A stretch of 64,000 nt of DNA, taken from contig CAVOOM010000008.1 in the NCBI GenBank assembly GCA_963697565.1, forward strand, positions 62,001-126,000, read 5' to 3'. The notes under the pieces were generated by a model, which was given only the letters and a program-made list of their open reading frames with translations, made no database searches and was not told the DNA's origin. Position 1 is the first letter of the stretch; each line of letters begins with the position of its first letter. A program made the translations under genes and the position numbers. Source of the stretch: CAWFSE01 sp963697565. GTDB taxonomy: Bacteria > Actinomycetota > Actinomycetes > CAVWCF01. Shown in pieces: positions 8,660 through 17,511 of the stretch.

Positions 8660-10036
8660 ATGACCACCCCGCACACCGAATCAGCCCTCGCCGCCCGCTC
8701 CACCGCCGCCGGGATCGCCCGGCTGGTCCGCTCCGGCGAGCTGTCGCCGGCAGATTCGGTCGCCGCCTCGCTGGGTCGGATCACCGCGCACGACGACCGG
8801 ATCGGCGCCTTCCAGGTCGTACGGGCCGAGCGGGCGCTCGCCGAGGCGACCGCGCTGGCCGCCGATCCGCGGCTGCCCGACCTGCCGCTGGCCGGCGTGC
8901 CGATCGCGATCAAGGACAACGTCGCGGTGCGCGGCGAGCCGATGCGGGTGGGCTCGGCCGCGACCTCGGACCGCCCCTCGCCCGCCGACCACCCCGTGGT
9001 CGGGCGGCTGCGGGCCGCCGGCGCCGTCGTGGTCGGGATCACGCGTGTCCCGGAGCTCTGCGTCTTCGGCGCCACCGACTCGGTGTACGGCGTCACCCGC
9101 AACCCGTGGTCGCTCGATCGCACGCCCGGAGGCTCGTCGGGCGGGGCAGCCGCCGCAGTCGCGGCCGGCATGGTCCCCGTGGCGCACGCCGCCGACGGGG
9201 CCGGCTCGATCCGGATCCCGTCCGCCTGCTGCGGCTTGTTCGGCATCAAGCCGGGACGCGGTGTGGTGCCGGCGTTTCTCGGGCCGACCGACTGGTACGG
9301 CATGAGCGAGAACGGCCCGATCACCACCACGGTCGAGGACGCCGCGCTGCTGCTGTCGGTGATGGCCGACCGACCGGAGCTGGCTGAGGTCCGCGAGCCG
9401 GAGGGCCCGCTGCGGATCGCCGTCTCCATCCAGGCGCCGCTGCCGGGCGTCACGGTGGATCGCGAGCACGCGAAGGCGGTCATCCGTAGCGCCAAGCTCC
9501 TCGAGGCGGCCGGCCACCAGATCGAGGCCGCCGAGCTGGCGGTGCCCACCTCGGCGGTCTGGCACACGCTGAAGCGCTGGTACGCAGGCGCCCACGACGA
9601 GGCCGAGCTGCTTCCCCAGGCCGACCTCGAGCGGCGCACCCGGGTGCACGCCGCGTTGGGCGCCCGCGTCAAGCGGCACTCACCGCCGCTGCCGGAGGAA
9701 GCCGACGCCTGGCGCATGCAGGCGCTGCAGTTCTTCGCCCGCTACGACGTGCTGCTCGCCCCTGTGCTGGCGAACCCTCCGATCGCGGCCGATCGCTGGG
9801 GGGAGCGGGGCTGGACGCGCAACGTCGTCGCCAACCTGCGCTACGCGCCTTTCGGCGCCGCCTGGAACTTCGCCGGCTGGCCGGCGGCCTCGGTCCCCGC
9901 CGGGGTGCACCCCGAGGCGGGCACGCCGCTGTCGGTCCAGCTGGTCTCGCCCGAGGGCGGGGAGGCTCTGCTGCTCGGCCTGGCCGCGCAGCTTGAGCGG
10001 CTGCGCCCCTGGCGGCGAACGGCCCCGGGCTACTAG
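8660..10036 (+). CDS. Amidase signature family amidohydrolase
   Basis: Amidase signature enzyme of 458 residues hydrolysing an amide bond; the substrate is unknown. The Ser-cisSer-Lys triad is complete: K85 in PIAIKDNV, the cis-Ser S160 in the Gly/Ser-rich TPGGSSGGAAA, and the nucleophile S183 in DGAGSIRIPSACCG. It could be an indoleacetamide- or 6-aminohexanoate-type amidase, or a GatA paralogue. GatA is unlikely because no gatB or gatC gene accompanies it. The frame is intact. The start is 9 bp after the MutL-like stop, suggesting one transcript with metB. Its stop codon overlaps that of the convergent VOC gene by two bases. Confidence 0.9.
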   Translation: MTTPHTESALAARSTAAGIARLVRSGELSPADSVAASLGRITAHDDRIGAFQVVRAERALAEATALAADPRLPDLPLAGVPIAIKDNVAVRGEPMRVGSAATSDRPSPADHPVVGRLRAAGAVVVGITRVPELCVFGATDSVYGVTRNPWSLDRTPGGSSGGAAAAVAAGMVPVAHAADGAGSIRIPSACCGLFGIKPGRGVVPAFLGPTDWYGMSENGPITTTVEDAALLLSVMADRPELAEVREPEGPLRIAVSIQAPLPGVTVDREHAKAVIRSAKLLEAAGHQIEAAELAVPTSAVWHTLKRWYAGAHDEAELLPQADLERRTRVHAALGARVKRHSPPLPEEADAWRMQALQFFARYDVLLAPVLANPPIAADRWGERGWTRNVVANLRYAPFGAAWNFAGWPAASVPAGVHPEAGTPLSVQLVSPEGGEALLLGLAAQLERLRPWRRTAPGY

Positions 10037-10485
10037 GCGGAGGAACCGGCCCCGGGTCGGTACGAGCCGACGCTCCACAGGTGGCCGCCCGGGTCGCGCA
10101 GGGTGAAGTCGGAGCCGCCGTACTCCTGCTGGGTGAGCGGCTGCACGACCTCGGCCTTCATCTCGACGGCGCGCTCGAAGGCGGCGGCCACCGAGGGGTC
10201 GTCATCGGTCGCGAGGTAAGTCCAGGACGGGCCGGTCTCGACGGCGAGGCGCCCGGGCTCGTCGGCGGCGGGCTGGTCGCCCAGCATCAGCAGCCCGTTG
10301 CCCCACTGGAGTTCGGCGTGGATGACCCCGCCGGTGTCGTTGCGGAAGGCCGTGCGCGGCTCCGCGCCGAGCACGTGGACCAGCCACTCGATCGCGGCGT
10401 CGCAGTCCGCGTAGCGAAGCGTCGGGATCACGTTCGGTCGCGGCATCGGGAAACTGTTGTCATCTGCGTCGTCGCCAAGGGCCAT
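10033..10485 (-). CDS. VOC (glyoxalase/bleomycin-resistance) superfamily protein
   Basis: About 150 residues with one vicinal-oxygen-chelate module pair. The body starts NVIPTLRYADCDAAIEWL and ends LRDPGGHLWSVGSYRPG, which is the PhnB-like/bleomycin-resistance pattern. Candidate metal ligands such as H in VIHAELQWGNGLLML and the final E/D region are not certain. The function is unknown; possibilities are a dioxygenase-like, drug-binding or isomerase protein. The ATG at 10485 has a GTGGGG just upstream. A start at 10446 (MPRPNVIP) would match the usual domain boundary with no clear ribosome site. It is convergent with the amidase and the stops interlock. Confidence 0.75.
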   Translation of the reverse strand: MALGDDADDNSFPMPRPNVIPTLRYADCDAAIEWLVHVLGAEPRTAFRNDTGGVIHAELQWGNGLLMLGDQPAADEPGRLAVETGPSWTYLATDDDPSVAAAFERAVEMKAEVVQPLTQQEYGGSDFTLRDPGGHLWSVGSYRPGAGSSA

Positions 10486-10543
10486 GGCCCCACTCTGTGC
10501 GGGGAGCGGGCTGCCGCGCAAGGCGGCAGACGGCTGGACTGGC

Positions 10544-11794
10544 TCAGCCGCCCGCGGTCTCCGCCTGCTGGGCCCGGCGCTTCGGAAGGGTCTCGGGCAT
10601 CACCGCCACGGCGCCGACCGCGACCGCGGCGATCGCAGCAGTCGCGCCGAAGGCCACCGCGAAGGAGTAATCGTCGGCGAGCAGCCCGCCGACCAGCGGG
10701 CCGATGAAGGCGCCAGCGTCGCTGGCCATCTGGAACGCCGCGACCGGCTTGCCGCCGCGGCCGTGGATCACGTCTCCGACCACGCCGCTGCCCGCGGTCC
10801 CGATGAAGGCCGAGCCTGCCCCGAACAGCGCCATCGACAGCAGGTACGACGCCGGCGTCTCCACGGCGGCGAGCAGCACCATCGACGCCAGGCTCAGGCT
10901 CGCGCCCAGCAGCAGGAACGGCTTGCGCCCTCGGCTGTCGGCGAGCCGACCGGCGGGGATCAGCAGCACCGCCTGCACCGCGGCCGAGACGAGCAGCCCC
11001 CAGCCGGTCCACTGCGCGCCCAGTTCGAGCCCCTCGACGACGTACACCGGGACCAGCGAGACCCGCAGCCCGAAGAGCGCCCAGCCATTGAAGAAGTTGT
11101 TCGCGATCGCCGCCTGGTACGCGCGCGACCGGAACGCCGTCTTGAGGGGCATCGGCTCGGACTCGTCGCGGGCCTGCTCAAGGGCGCGCAGCGAGGAGTG
11201 GCGGAGGGCGACCAGGGCGAGCGTGCCGGCGAGGGTCAGCGTGAACGCGTAGACGAAGAACGGCGCCCGCAGCGACCACGCGGCCAGGGGCCCGCCGAAG
11301 GCCGGGCCGGTGATGCCGCCGATCAGGAACCCGGCGGTCGCCGCGCCGGCGGCCCGGGCGCGCTGGTCCGGGGCCACCACGCGCAGCAGCAGCGCGACGC
11401 TCGACACCGTGAACATCGCCGACCCGACACCGCCCGCCCCGCGCAGGACGACCAGCTGGCCGTACGACTGGGCCAGGCCGGCCAGCAGCGAGCTGACCGC
11501 GACGATGCCGATGCCGAAGCCGAGCACGAGGCGTTCGCCGATCCGGTCGGCCAGCCGCCCCGCGCCGAGCGCGGACACGAAACGCATCAGGGCGAACACC
11601 GAGATCACCGCGCCCGCGGCGAGGTTGCCGACGCCGAACTCCTTGGCGAACAGCGGCAGCGCCGGGGCGACGATCCCGAAGCCGACCGCGACCAGGAAGT
11701 TGACCCCGACCAGGATCGGCACCTCGCGCGGCAGGTCCGACAGCGGCCACCGGGAGCGGTGCGGCTGGCTCGCGGGGTTAGTCGGGGGGCTCAT
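10544..11794 (-). CDS. MFS transporter (12-TM DHA1-like exporter)
   Basis: Inner-membrane major facilitator of 416 residues with about 12 hydrophobic helices. The loop 2-3 signature reads GRLADRIGERLVLGFG, with its pseudo-repeat GRLADSRGRKPFLLLG in the second half. Motif C-like GFLIGGITGPAFGGPL in helix 5 suggests a proton-coupled antiporter (exporter). The substrate is unknown. The frame is intact and the ATG at 11794 is 15 bp after the VWA gene stop. It may therefore be the third gene of the AAA ATPase-VWA-MFS transcript, although a functional link is not evident. Confidence 0.88.
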   Translation of the reverse strand: MSPPTNPASQPHRSRWPLSDLPREVPILVGVNFLVAVGFGIVAPALPLFAKEFGVGNLAAGAVISVFALMRFVSALGAGRLADRIGERLVLGFGIGIVAVSSLLAGLAQSYGQLVVLRGAGGVGSAMFTVSSVALLLRVVAPDQRARAAGAATAGFLIGGITGPAFGGPLAAWSLRAPFFVYAFTLTLAGTLALVALRHSSLRALEQARDESEPMPLKTAFRSRAYQAAIANNFFNGWALFGLRVSLVPVYVVEGLELGAQWTGWGLLVSAAVQAVLLIPAGRLADSRGRKPFLLLGASLSLASMVLLAAVETPASYLLSMALFGAGSAFIGTAGSGVVGDVIHGRGGKPVAAFQMASDAGAFIGPLVGGLLADDYSFAVAFGATAAIAAVAVGAVAVMPETLPKRRAQQAETAGG

Positions 11795-11809
11795 GGCCGC
11801 CCGATCCTG

Positions 11810-13785
11810 TCACGCCCCCCGGCGGGCGACGCGCGCCCGGGCGCGCAGGAAGTCGCGGACGACGAACTCGCCGAGCCGCTCGGCCGACGGTGCGAAGACC
11901 CGGCCGCCGTTGCGGCGGGCCACCTCGTCCACGAAGCGCCGCAGCCGCGGCTCGTCGCCCAGCATGAAGAGGTTGAGGGTGGCGCGGCGCCGCGTCATCC
12001 GGTCCACCTCGGCGAGGGTGAGCTCAAGGGTCTCGGGGTCGGGCGGCCACGAGAACCACGGCGTGCCGTCCCGCAGCAGGTGCGCCGTGGGCTCGCCGTC
12101 GGTCACGACCAGGACGACCGGCTCGGCGTCGGGGTGCGACTCAAGGAACCGCCCGGCGAGCATCAGCGCGTGCTGCAGGTTGGTGCCCTGCACCTCGTCG
12201 AACTCGAGTCCGGCCAGCCTCGGCCCGGGGATCACCCGGGCCAGCCGGTCGAAGCCGATCACCTGCAGCGCGTCCTGCGGGTAGCGCGTCTCGACCAGGG
12301 TCTGCAGCGCGAGGGCCGTGGTCTTCATCGGGGCCCAGCGGTCGTTCTGCACCATCGAGAACGACAGGTCGACCAGCAGGGCCACGGCCGCGCGCGACCG
12401 CCGTTCGGTCTCGACCACGGCGAAGTCCTCGACCGACAGCGCCACCGGGCCTGACCGCGGCCCGCCTCGCAGGACGGCGTTGGAGACGGTGCGCACGACG
12501 TCCAGCGGCTGCTCGTCGCCGAACTCCCACGGCCGCGACGCCCCGGTCGCGTCCCCGCCTGCGCCCGCGTCGCGCTGGTCGTGGTCGCCGCCGCGGCGCG
12601 CGGAGTCGAGGTCGCCGAAGATGCGGCGCAGCGCGGCCAGCCCGAGCCGGCGCAGCGCCTTGGGCGACAGCTCCAGCCGGCCGCCGTCGCGGACGAGGTA
12701 GCCCTGCCGCTCCAGCTCGCGCTCGATCTCGCGCAGCCGGCGGACGTCGTCGACCGCCTGCCGGCCGAGGGCCCGGCGCACGGCCTCCTCGTCGATGTCG
12801 TGCCAGGTCGGCGCCGTCGGCCCCCTGGCCGAAGGCCTCCTCCAGCGCCTCGAGGTCGGCCAGCTCGGCGAGCGCCTCGGTCGCGTCGGCGTAGCCGAGG
12901 GGCTGGTCGCCGCCCATCGACGGCCGGCCGGCCGGGCCGGAACAGGTCGGGCCGGGTGGCCTGCAGCCGGTCCTGCAGCCCGGCCATCTCCGCGCCCAGG
13001 TCGAGGTCGGCGAAGGCCTGCTCGGCGAGCTGGCCGAGCTCCGCGCGCTGCTCGGGTGACAGCGAGTCGAGCAGCCGCTGCTGGGCCGCGGCCCGCCGGG
13101 CGAGCGACTCGACTAGCTCGTCCAGGGTCTCCGGCCGGTCGGGGAAGAGGTCGCCGTGCTCGGCCATGAAGGCGTCGAAGTCGTCCTGGGTGTGCTCGCC
13201 GCGCGCGTCGGCGTCGAGCATCGCGTTGAGGTCGGCGAGCATCTGCTTGATCCGCGCCATCGCCTCGGGGTCGTTCGGCGCCTGCTGCAGCGCGTCGCGC
13301 ATCCCCTTGAACTGCGCGTCGAGCACCTCGCGCTGCAGCAGCTCGCGGATCTGCTGGTAGGCCTGCGCCGCGGCCGGGTTGCGCCACGCGTACGACGCGA
13401 GGTCGCGGACCTGCGCGGCGGTCTCCTCAGGCAGCGAGGCGAGCTCGGCCTCGGCCAGCCGGGCGTCGTCGGAGGGGTCGTACTCCAGCGTGGTCCGCTC
13501 GGCGTCGAGGGCCTCAGCCAGCAACCGGCGCACCTCCTCAAGCGTGCCGTCGAGCCGGCCGGACCGGCGCAGCTCGCGCTGCCGGCGCCGCGCCAGGGCG
13601 CGCAGGTCGTCCAGCCCCCGCCGGCCCTCGGTGCCGCGCCGCAGCATCGCCCGCAGCGCCTCGAGCGGCGAGGCGCCGGCCAGCACGTCCTCGCCGAGGG
13701 CGTCGACGGCCGCGGCCACGTCGGCCGGCGGGCCGAGCGGGTCCGGGCCGCCGTCGTAGCGGCCGTAGCGGTAGCCGCGCGCCAC
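11810..13785 (-). CDS. von Willebrand factor type A domain protein, MoxR-partner type (two frame changes)
   Basis: About 655 residues. The N-terminal two thirds is charged and helical, with many Arg/Glu/Ala and segments such as SLPEETAAQVRDLASYAWRN. The C-terminal third is a VWA domain with the MIDAS sequence VDLSFSMVQND, later T and D positions in QGTNLQHAL and VVLVVTDGEPTAH. This combination beside an AAA ATPase is the MoxR/VWA (CoxE-like) chaperone-type pair that inserts metals or remodels client proteins. The client here is unknown. Frame changes at about 12930 and 12825 interrupt RPDLFRPGR / GGDQPLGYADATEAL / TWHDIDEEAVRRAL and look like errors. The GTG at 13785 is 7 bp after the ATPase stop. 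Confidence 0.8.
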
Positions 13786-13792
13786 GGCCGGG

Positions 13793-15226
13793 TCAGCCCG
13801 CCGTGTAGCGGACTCGGCCCCCGACGTCGTCCTTGCCGATCCGGCGGGTCAGCCACAGCCCCTCAAGGGCGAACTCCAGGGCCGCGGCGGCGAACCCCGG
13901 GACCTCGACGGACGGCTCCAGGCCGAGCGCGGCCATGATCCGGCCGAGCCCCTCGACCGGGCCGGCCTCGCTCAGCAGCACGGCGGCGGGGACCAGCTCG
14001 CCGGAGACCACGCTGCCGGCATCGTCGAAGCGGGCCACCAGCGCGTCGAGGTCGGCGCCGCCGAGGCGCTCCCGGAACTCCTCGGCGACCGCGCGGCGGA
14101 GCAGGTGCTCCAGCACCTCGTACTCGCGGCCCTCCTCGCCGACCTCGAACTCGACCTTGCCGCGCAGGGCCGGCGCCACCGCCATCAGGTCGCAGACCCG
14201 GGCTACCGCCGGATCGTCCCCGGTGATGGCGGCCCGCCGAAGCGCGGACGCCGCGGCCGTCTCGGCGCCGGCGACCGCGAACCGCGCGGAGACGCCGCTG
14301 CGCTGGTCGACCGCCGCCGACTCGCGCACCATCCGGGTGAAGCGGGCCAGCACCTCCAGCAGGTGCCGCGGGACGACGGCCGCCAGCCGGGCCTCCTGCT
14401 CGACCAGCGCGACCTCGTCGGCCAGCTCGAGCGGGTAGTGGGTGCGGATCTCGGCGCCGAACCGGTCCTTGAGCGGGGTGATGATCCGGCCGCGGTTGGT
14501 GTAGTCCTCGGGGTTGGCGCTGGCCACGAGCAGCAGGTCGAGCGGCAGCCGCAGCTGGTAGCCGCGCACCTGCACATCGCGCTCCTCCAGCACGTTGAGC
14601 AGCGACACCTGGATCCGCTCGGCCAGGTCGGGCAGCTCGTTGACCGCGAAGATGCCCCGGTTGGTGCGGGGCACCAGCCCGTAGTGGACCGTCTCGGGGT
14701 CGCCCAGCGAGCGGCCCTCGGCCACCTTGATCGGGTCGACGTCGCCGATCAGGTCGCCGACGCTGGTGTCCGGGGTCGCGAGCTTCTCGCCGTAGCGCAG
14801 CGAGCGGTGCAGCCAGCCGATCGGCGTCTCGGCGCCGTGCTCGGCGACCTGGCGCCGACCCCACGGCGTGATGGGCGCGTACGGGTGCTCGTTGATCTCG
14901 GTCCCGGCGAGGACGGGGATCCACTCGTCGAGCAGCCCGACGAGGGTGCGGATCAGCCGGGTCTTGCCCTGGCCGCGCTCGCCCAGCAGCACGAAGTCGT
15001 GCCCGGCCAGCAGCGCGCGCTCGACCTCGGGCCGGACCGTGTCGTCGAAGCCGACGATGCCGGGCAGCGGGTCGAGCCCCGCGCGCAGCCGGGCCACCAG
15101 GTTGTCGCGCAGCTCGTCCTTCACGGAGCGGAGCTCGTGGCCGGACGCGCGCAGCGCGCCCAGCGTGGCGGGGAGGTCGGGGGGCGGGTTGGGCGGGAGC
15201 GCGGCGGTCGTGCTGTGGGTGTCCAC
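13793..15226 (-). CDS. AAA ATPase, magnesium-chelatase ChlI/MoxR-like
   Basis: About 477 residues, cytoplasmic. The Walker A is LLGERGQGKTRLI near residue 85, the Walker B-type segment is GIFAVNELPDLAERIQ, and sensor-1 lies in LLLVASANPEDYTNRG. An arginine-finger region follows near LKDRFGAEIRTHYPLE. This is the ChlI/BchI-like AAA subgroup that works with a VWA partner, encoded directly downstream with a 7-bp gap. ATP-driven remodelling of a client through the VWA protein is inferred. There is no protoporphyrin pathway here, so it is not assigned as a Mg-chelatase. GTG at 15226 is the best start and the frame is intact. Confidence 0.85.
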   Translation of the reverse strand: MDTHSTTAALPPNPPPDLPATLGALRASGHELRSVKDELRDNLVARLRAGLDPLPGIVGFDDTVRPEVERALLAGHDFVLLGERGQGKTRLIRTLVGLLDEWIPVLAGTEINEHPYAPITPWGRRQVAEHGAETPIGWLHRSLRYGEKLATPDTSVGDLIGDVDPIKVAEGRSLGDPETVHYGLVPRTNRGIFAVNELPDLAERIQVSLLNVLEERDVQVRGYQLRLPLDLLLVASANPEDYTNRGRIITPLKDRFGAEIRTHYPLELADEVALVEQEARLAAVVPRHLLEVLARFTRMVRESAAVDQRSGVSARFAVAGAETAAASALRRAAITGDDPAVARVCDLMAVAPALRGKVEFEVGEEGREYEVLEHLLRRAVAEEFRERLGGADLDALVARFDDAGSVVSGELVPAAVLLSEAGPVEGLGRIMAALGLEPSVEVPGFAAAALEFALEGLWLTRRIGKDDVGGRVRYTAG

Positions 15227-15344
15227 CCCAGGACCGTACGACGAGGCTGGCCCGGCCGCACCCCGCCGCCGCCGAGGTGCTGTCGGCGAAGTTCGCTCAA
15301 AGGGGTGGCGCGCCGAGGGGGCTTCCTCAGGCAAGATCGATGCC

Positions 15345-16559
15345 ATGGCGCGCGCAGGTTCCGGTTTCGCGACCGGCCCCGATCTGATGCGGGCGGCCGA
15401 GGAGGCCGCGCGGGAGGCGCTGGTCGGACTCGGCGGGGCCGGAGCCGACCTGGTGGTCGCCTTCGCCTCCGGCCCGGATCCCGACCTCGCCGGCGCGGCC
15501 CTCGCCCGGGCGGCCACGGCGGTGGGGGCGCCGATGAGCATCGGGTGCACGGCCGCGGGCGTCTTCGCCTCGGGCCGCAGCGTCGAGCAGGGCCCCGGGG
15601 TCGCGGTCTGGGCCGCCGAGCTGCCCGGGGTGCGGCTGCGCTCGTACCACCTGGAGACGCTGCGGACGGGCGAGTCGCTCGCCGTGCTGGGGATGCCGGT
15701 GCTGGACGACGCCGACAGCGTCGGGCTGCTGCTCGCCGACCCGTACTCGTTCCCGATCGATGGCTTCGTGGAGCGCTCGACGGTGTCGCTGCGGGGGCTG
15801 CCGCTGGTGGGCGGGCTCGCCTCCGGCGGTGAGCGGGCCGGCGACACCCGGCTGCTGCTCGACGGCCGGATCGTGGCCAGGGGCGCGGTGGGGGTGGTCC
15901 TGGGCGGCCGGTCCGGCGGCGGCCCGCTCGCCGGGGTCCGCGCGCTGGTGTCGCAGGGCTGCCGGCCGGTCGGACCGCCGATGACCGTCACCGCGGCCGA
16001 GGGCAACCAGATCCTCGGCCTGGCGGGGCGGCCGGCGCTGGCCAAGCTGCGCACCGTCATCGATGGGCTGGAGCCCGAGGACCAGGCCCTCGCCTCGGGC
16101 GGCGGGCTGCACGTGGGGCTCGCGATGGACGAGTACACCGACGCGCACAGCATGGGCGACTTCCTGGTGCGGGGGATCGTCGGGGTGGACCAGGAGACGC
16201 AGTCGATCGCGGTGGGCGACGTCGTGGCGGTCGGCCGCACCGTGCAGTTCCAGGTCCGCGACGCCGACGTGGCCGATGCCGACCTGGCGAGCCTGCTCTG
16301 GGACTTCCGCCGCCGGGGCGGCATCGACCCGCTCGCCGGCGCGCTCGTCTTCTCCTGCGACGGCCGCGGGCCGCAGTTCTTCTCCGACCCGGGCCACGAC
16401 GCCCGGGTGGTGCGCGAGCAGCTCGGCGTCGAGGGGGTGGCCGGCTTCTACGGCGCCGGCGAGATCGGCCCCGTCGGCGGGCGCAACCACCTGCACGGCT
16501 GGACCGCGTCGGTGCTCGTCGTCGGCGAGCCGGCCGTCGTGCCCGTCTCCGGGGGCTAG
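15345..16559 (+). CDS. FIST domain (N plus C) sensory protein
   Basis: About 404 residues carrying the two-part FIST sensory domain: FIST_N (residues ~30-220; LVVAFASGPDPDLAGAAL, SIGCTAAGVFASG, LLLADPYSFPIDGF, LVGGLASGGERAGD) and FIST_C (FLVRGIVGVDQETQSIAVGD, ALVFSCDGRGPQFF, GVAGFYGAGEIGPVGGRNHLHGWT). FIST proteins are thought to bind small ligands such as amino acids and to feed signalling systems. This one has no fused output domain. The ATG at 15345 was chosen because it precedes the conserved GSGFATGPDLMRAAEEA. A ROK protein follows 6 bp later, so the two are probably co-transcribed. Confidence 0.88.
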   Translation: MARAGSGFATGPDLMRAAEEAAREALVGLGGAGADLVVAFASGPDPDLAGAALARAATAVGAPMSIGCTAAGVFASGRSVEQGPGVAVWAAELPGVRLRSYHLETLRTGESLAVLGMPVLDDADSVGLLLADPYSFPIDGFVERSTVSLRGLPLVGGLASGGERAGDTRLLLDGRIVARGAVGVVLGGRSGGGPLAGVRALVSQGCRPVGPPMTVTAAEGNQILGLAGRPALAKLRTVIDGLEPEDQALASGGGLHVGLAMDEYTDAHSMGDFLVRGIVGVDQETQSIAVGDVVAVGRTVQFQVRDADVADADLASLLWDFRRRGGIDPLAGALVFSCDGRGPQFFSDPGHDARVVREQLGVEGVAGFYGAGEIGPVGGRNHLHGWTASVLVVGEPAVVPVSGG

Positions 16560-16565
16560 CCGACG

Positions 16566-17511
16566 GTGGACGCGGTGCTCGCCCTCGACATCGGGGGGAC
16601 GAAGATGGCGGCCGCCGTGGTGCGGGGTGATGGGTCGCTGGCCGGGCCGCGCGCCGTCCGGCCGACCCCGCCGCAGGGCGGCGCGGAGGAGCTCTGGGCC
16701 ACCGTCGAGGCGGTGCTGGAGGACGCGCTGCGGGCCGCCCCGGACGCCGGCCTGATCGCCGGCGTGGGCGCGGGGTGCGGCGGCCCGATGACTTGGCCGG
16801 CAGGCGCGGTCTCGCCGCTCGAACATCCCTGGGTGGCGCGGCTTCCCGCTGCGGGCCCGGTTGCAGGACAGCTACCCCGGGCTCCCGGTTCGGCTGCACA
16901 ACGACGCGATCTGCCTGGCCGTGGCCGAGCACTGGCGGGGGCGGGGGCGCGGTCGGGGGTCGCTCCTCGGGCTGGTCGTCTCGACCGGGGTCGGCGGCGG
17001 GCTCGTGCTCGGCGGCCGGCTGATCGACGGCGCGACGGGCAACGCCGGCCACATCGGGCACGTCGTGGTGGACCCGGCAGGGCCGGACTGCGCGTGCGGC
17101 GGGCGGGGTTGCCTCGAGGCGATCGCGGCCGGCCCCCGCTTGGCCCGGTGGGCCCAGGACCAGGGCTGGCGCCCCTCGGCGCCGGTGCCGGACGCCCGCG
17201 CGCTGGCCGACGATGCGCGGGCGGGCGACCCGATCGCCGTGGCGGCGTACGCCCGGGCCGGCTGGGCCCTCGGCGTCGCGATCGCGTCCGCGGTCTCGCT
17301 GCTCGACGTGGAGGCCGTCGTGGTGGGCGGCGGCCTGTCCCAGGCGGGCCCGCTGCTGTTCGAGCCGCTTCGCGCCGCGTACGCCGACCACGCCGGGCTC
17401 GACTTCGTCCGCGATGTCCCGATCGAGGCTCCGCTGCTCGGCCAGGAGGCGGGGGTCGTCGGCGCCGCGGCCCTGCTGCTGGCCGGGTCGGCCTACTGGT
17501 CGGCGGGCTGA
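16566..17511 (+). CDS. ROK family sugar kinase / glucokinase-like (one inserted base)
   Basis: About 314 residues. The N-terminal ATP loop is LALDIGGTKMAAAVV and the catalytic Asp block is RLHNDAICLAVAEHW. VSTGVGGGLVLGG and the ROK zinc motif CACGGRGCLEAIAAG are all present, followed by VVVGGGLSQAGPLLFEPL. It probably phosphorylates a hexose or N-acetyl-hexosamine using ATP (or polyphosphate, as in some actinobacterial glucokinases). A regulator role is less likely because it has no helix-turn-helix. One extra G at 16821 breaks the frame; removing it gives SPLNIPGWRGFPLRARL. The GTG at 16566 lies 6 bp after the FIST stop. The 3' end overlaps the convergent transporter by 19 bp. Confidence 0.85.
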
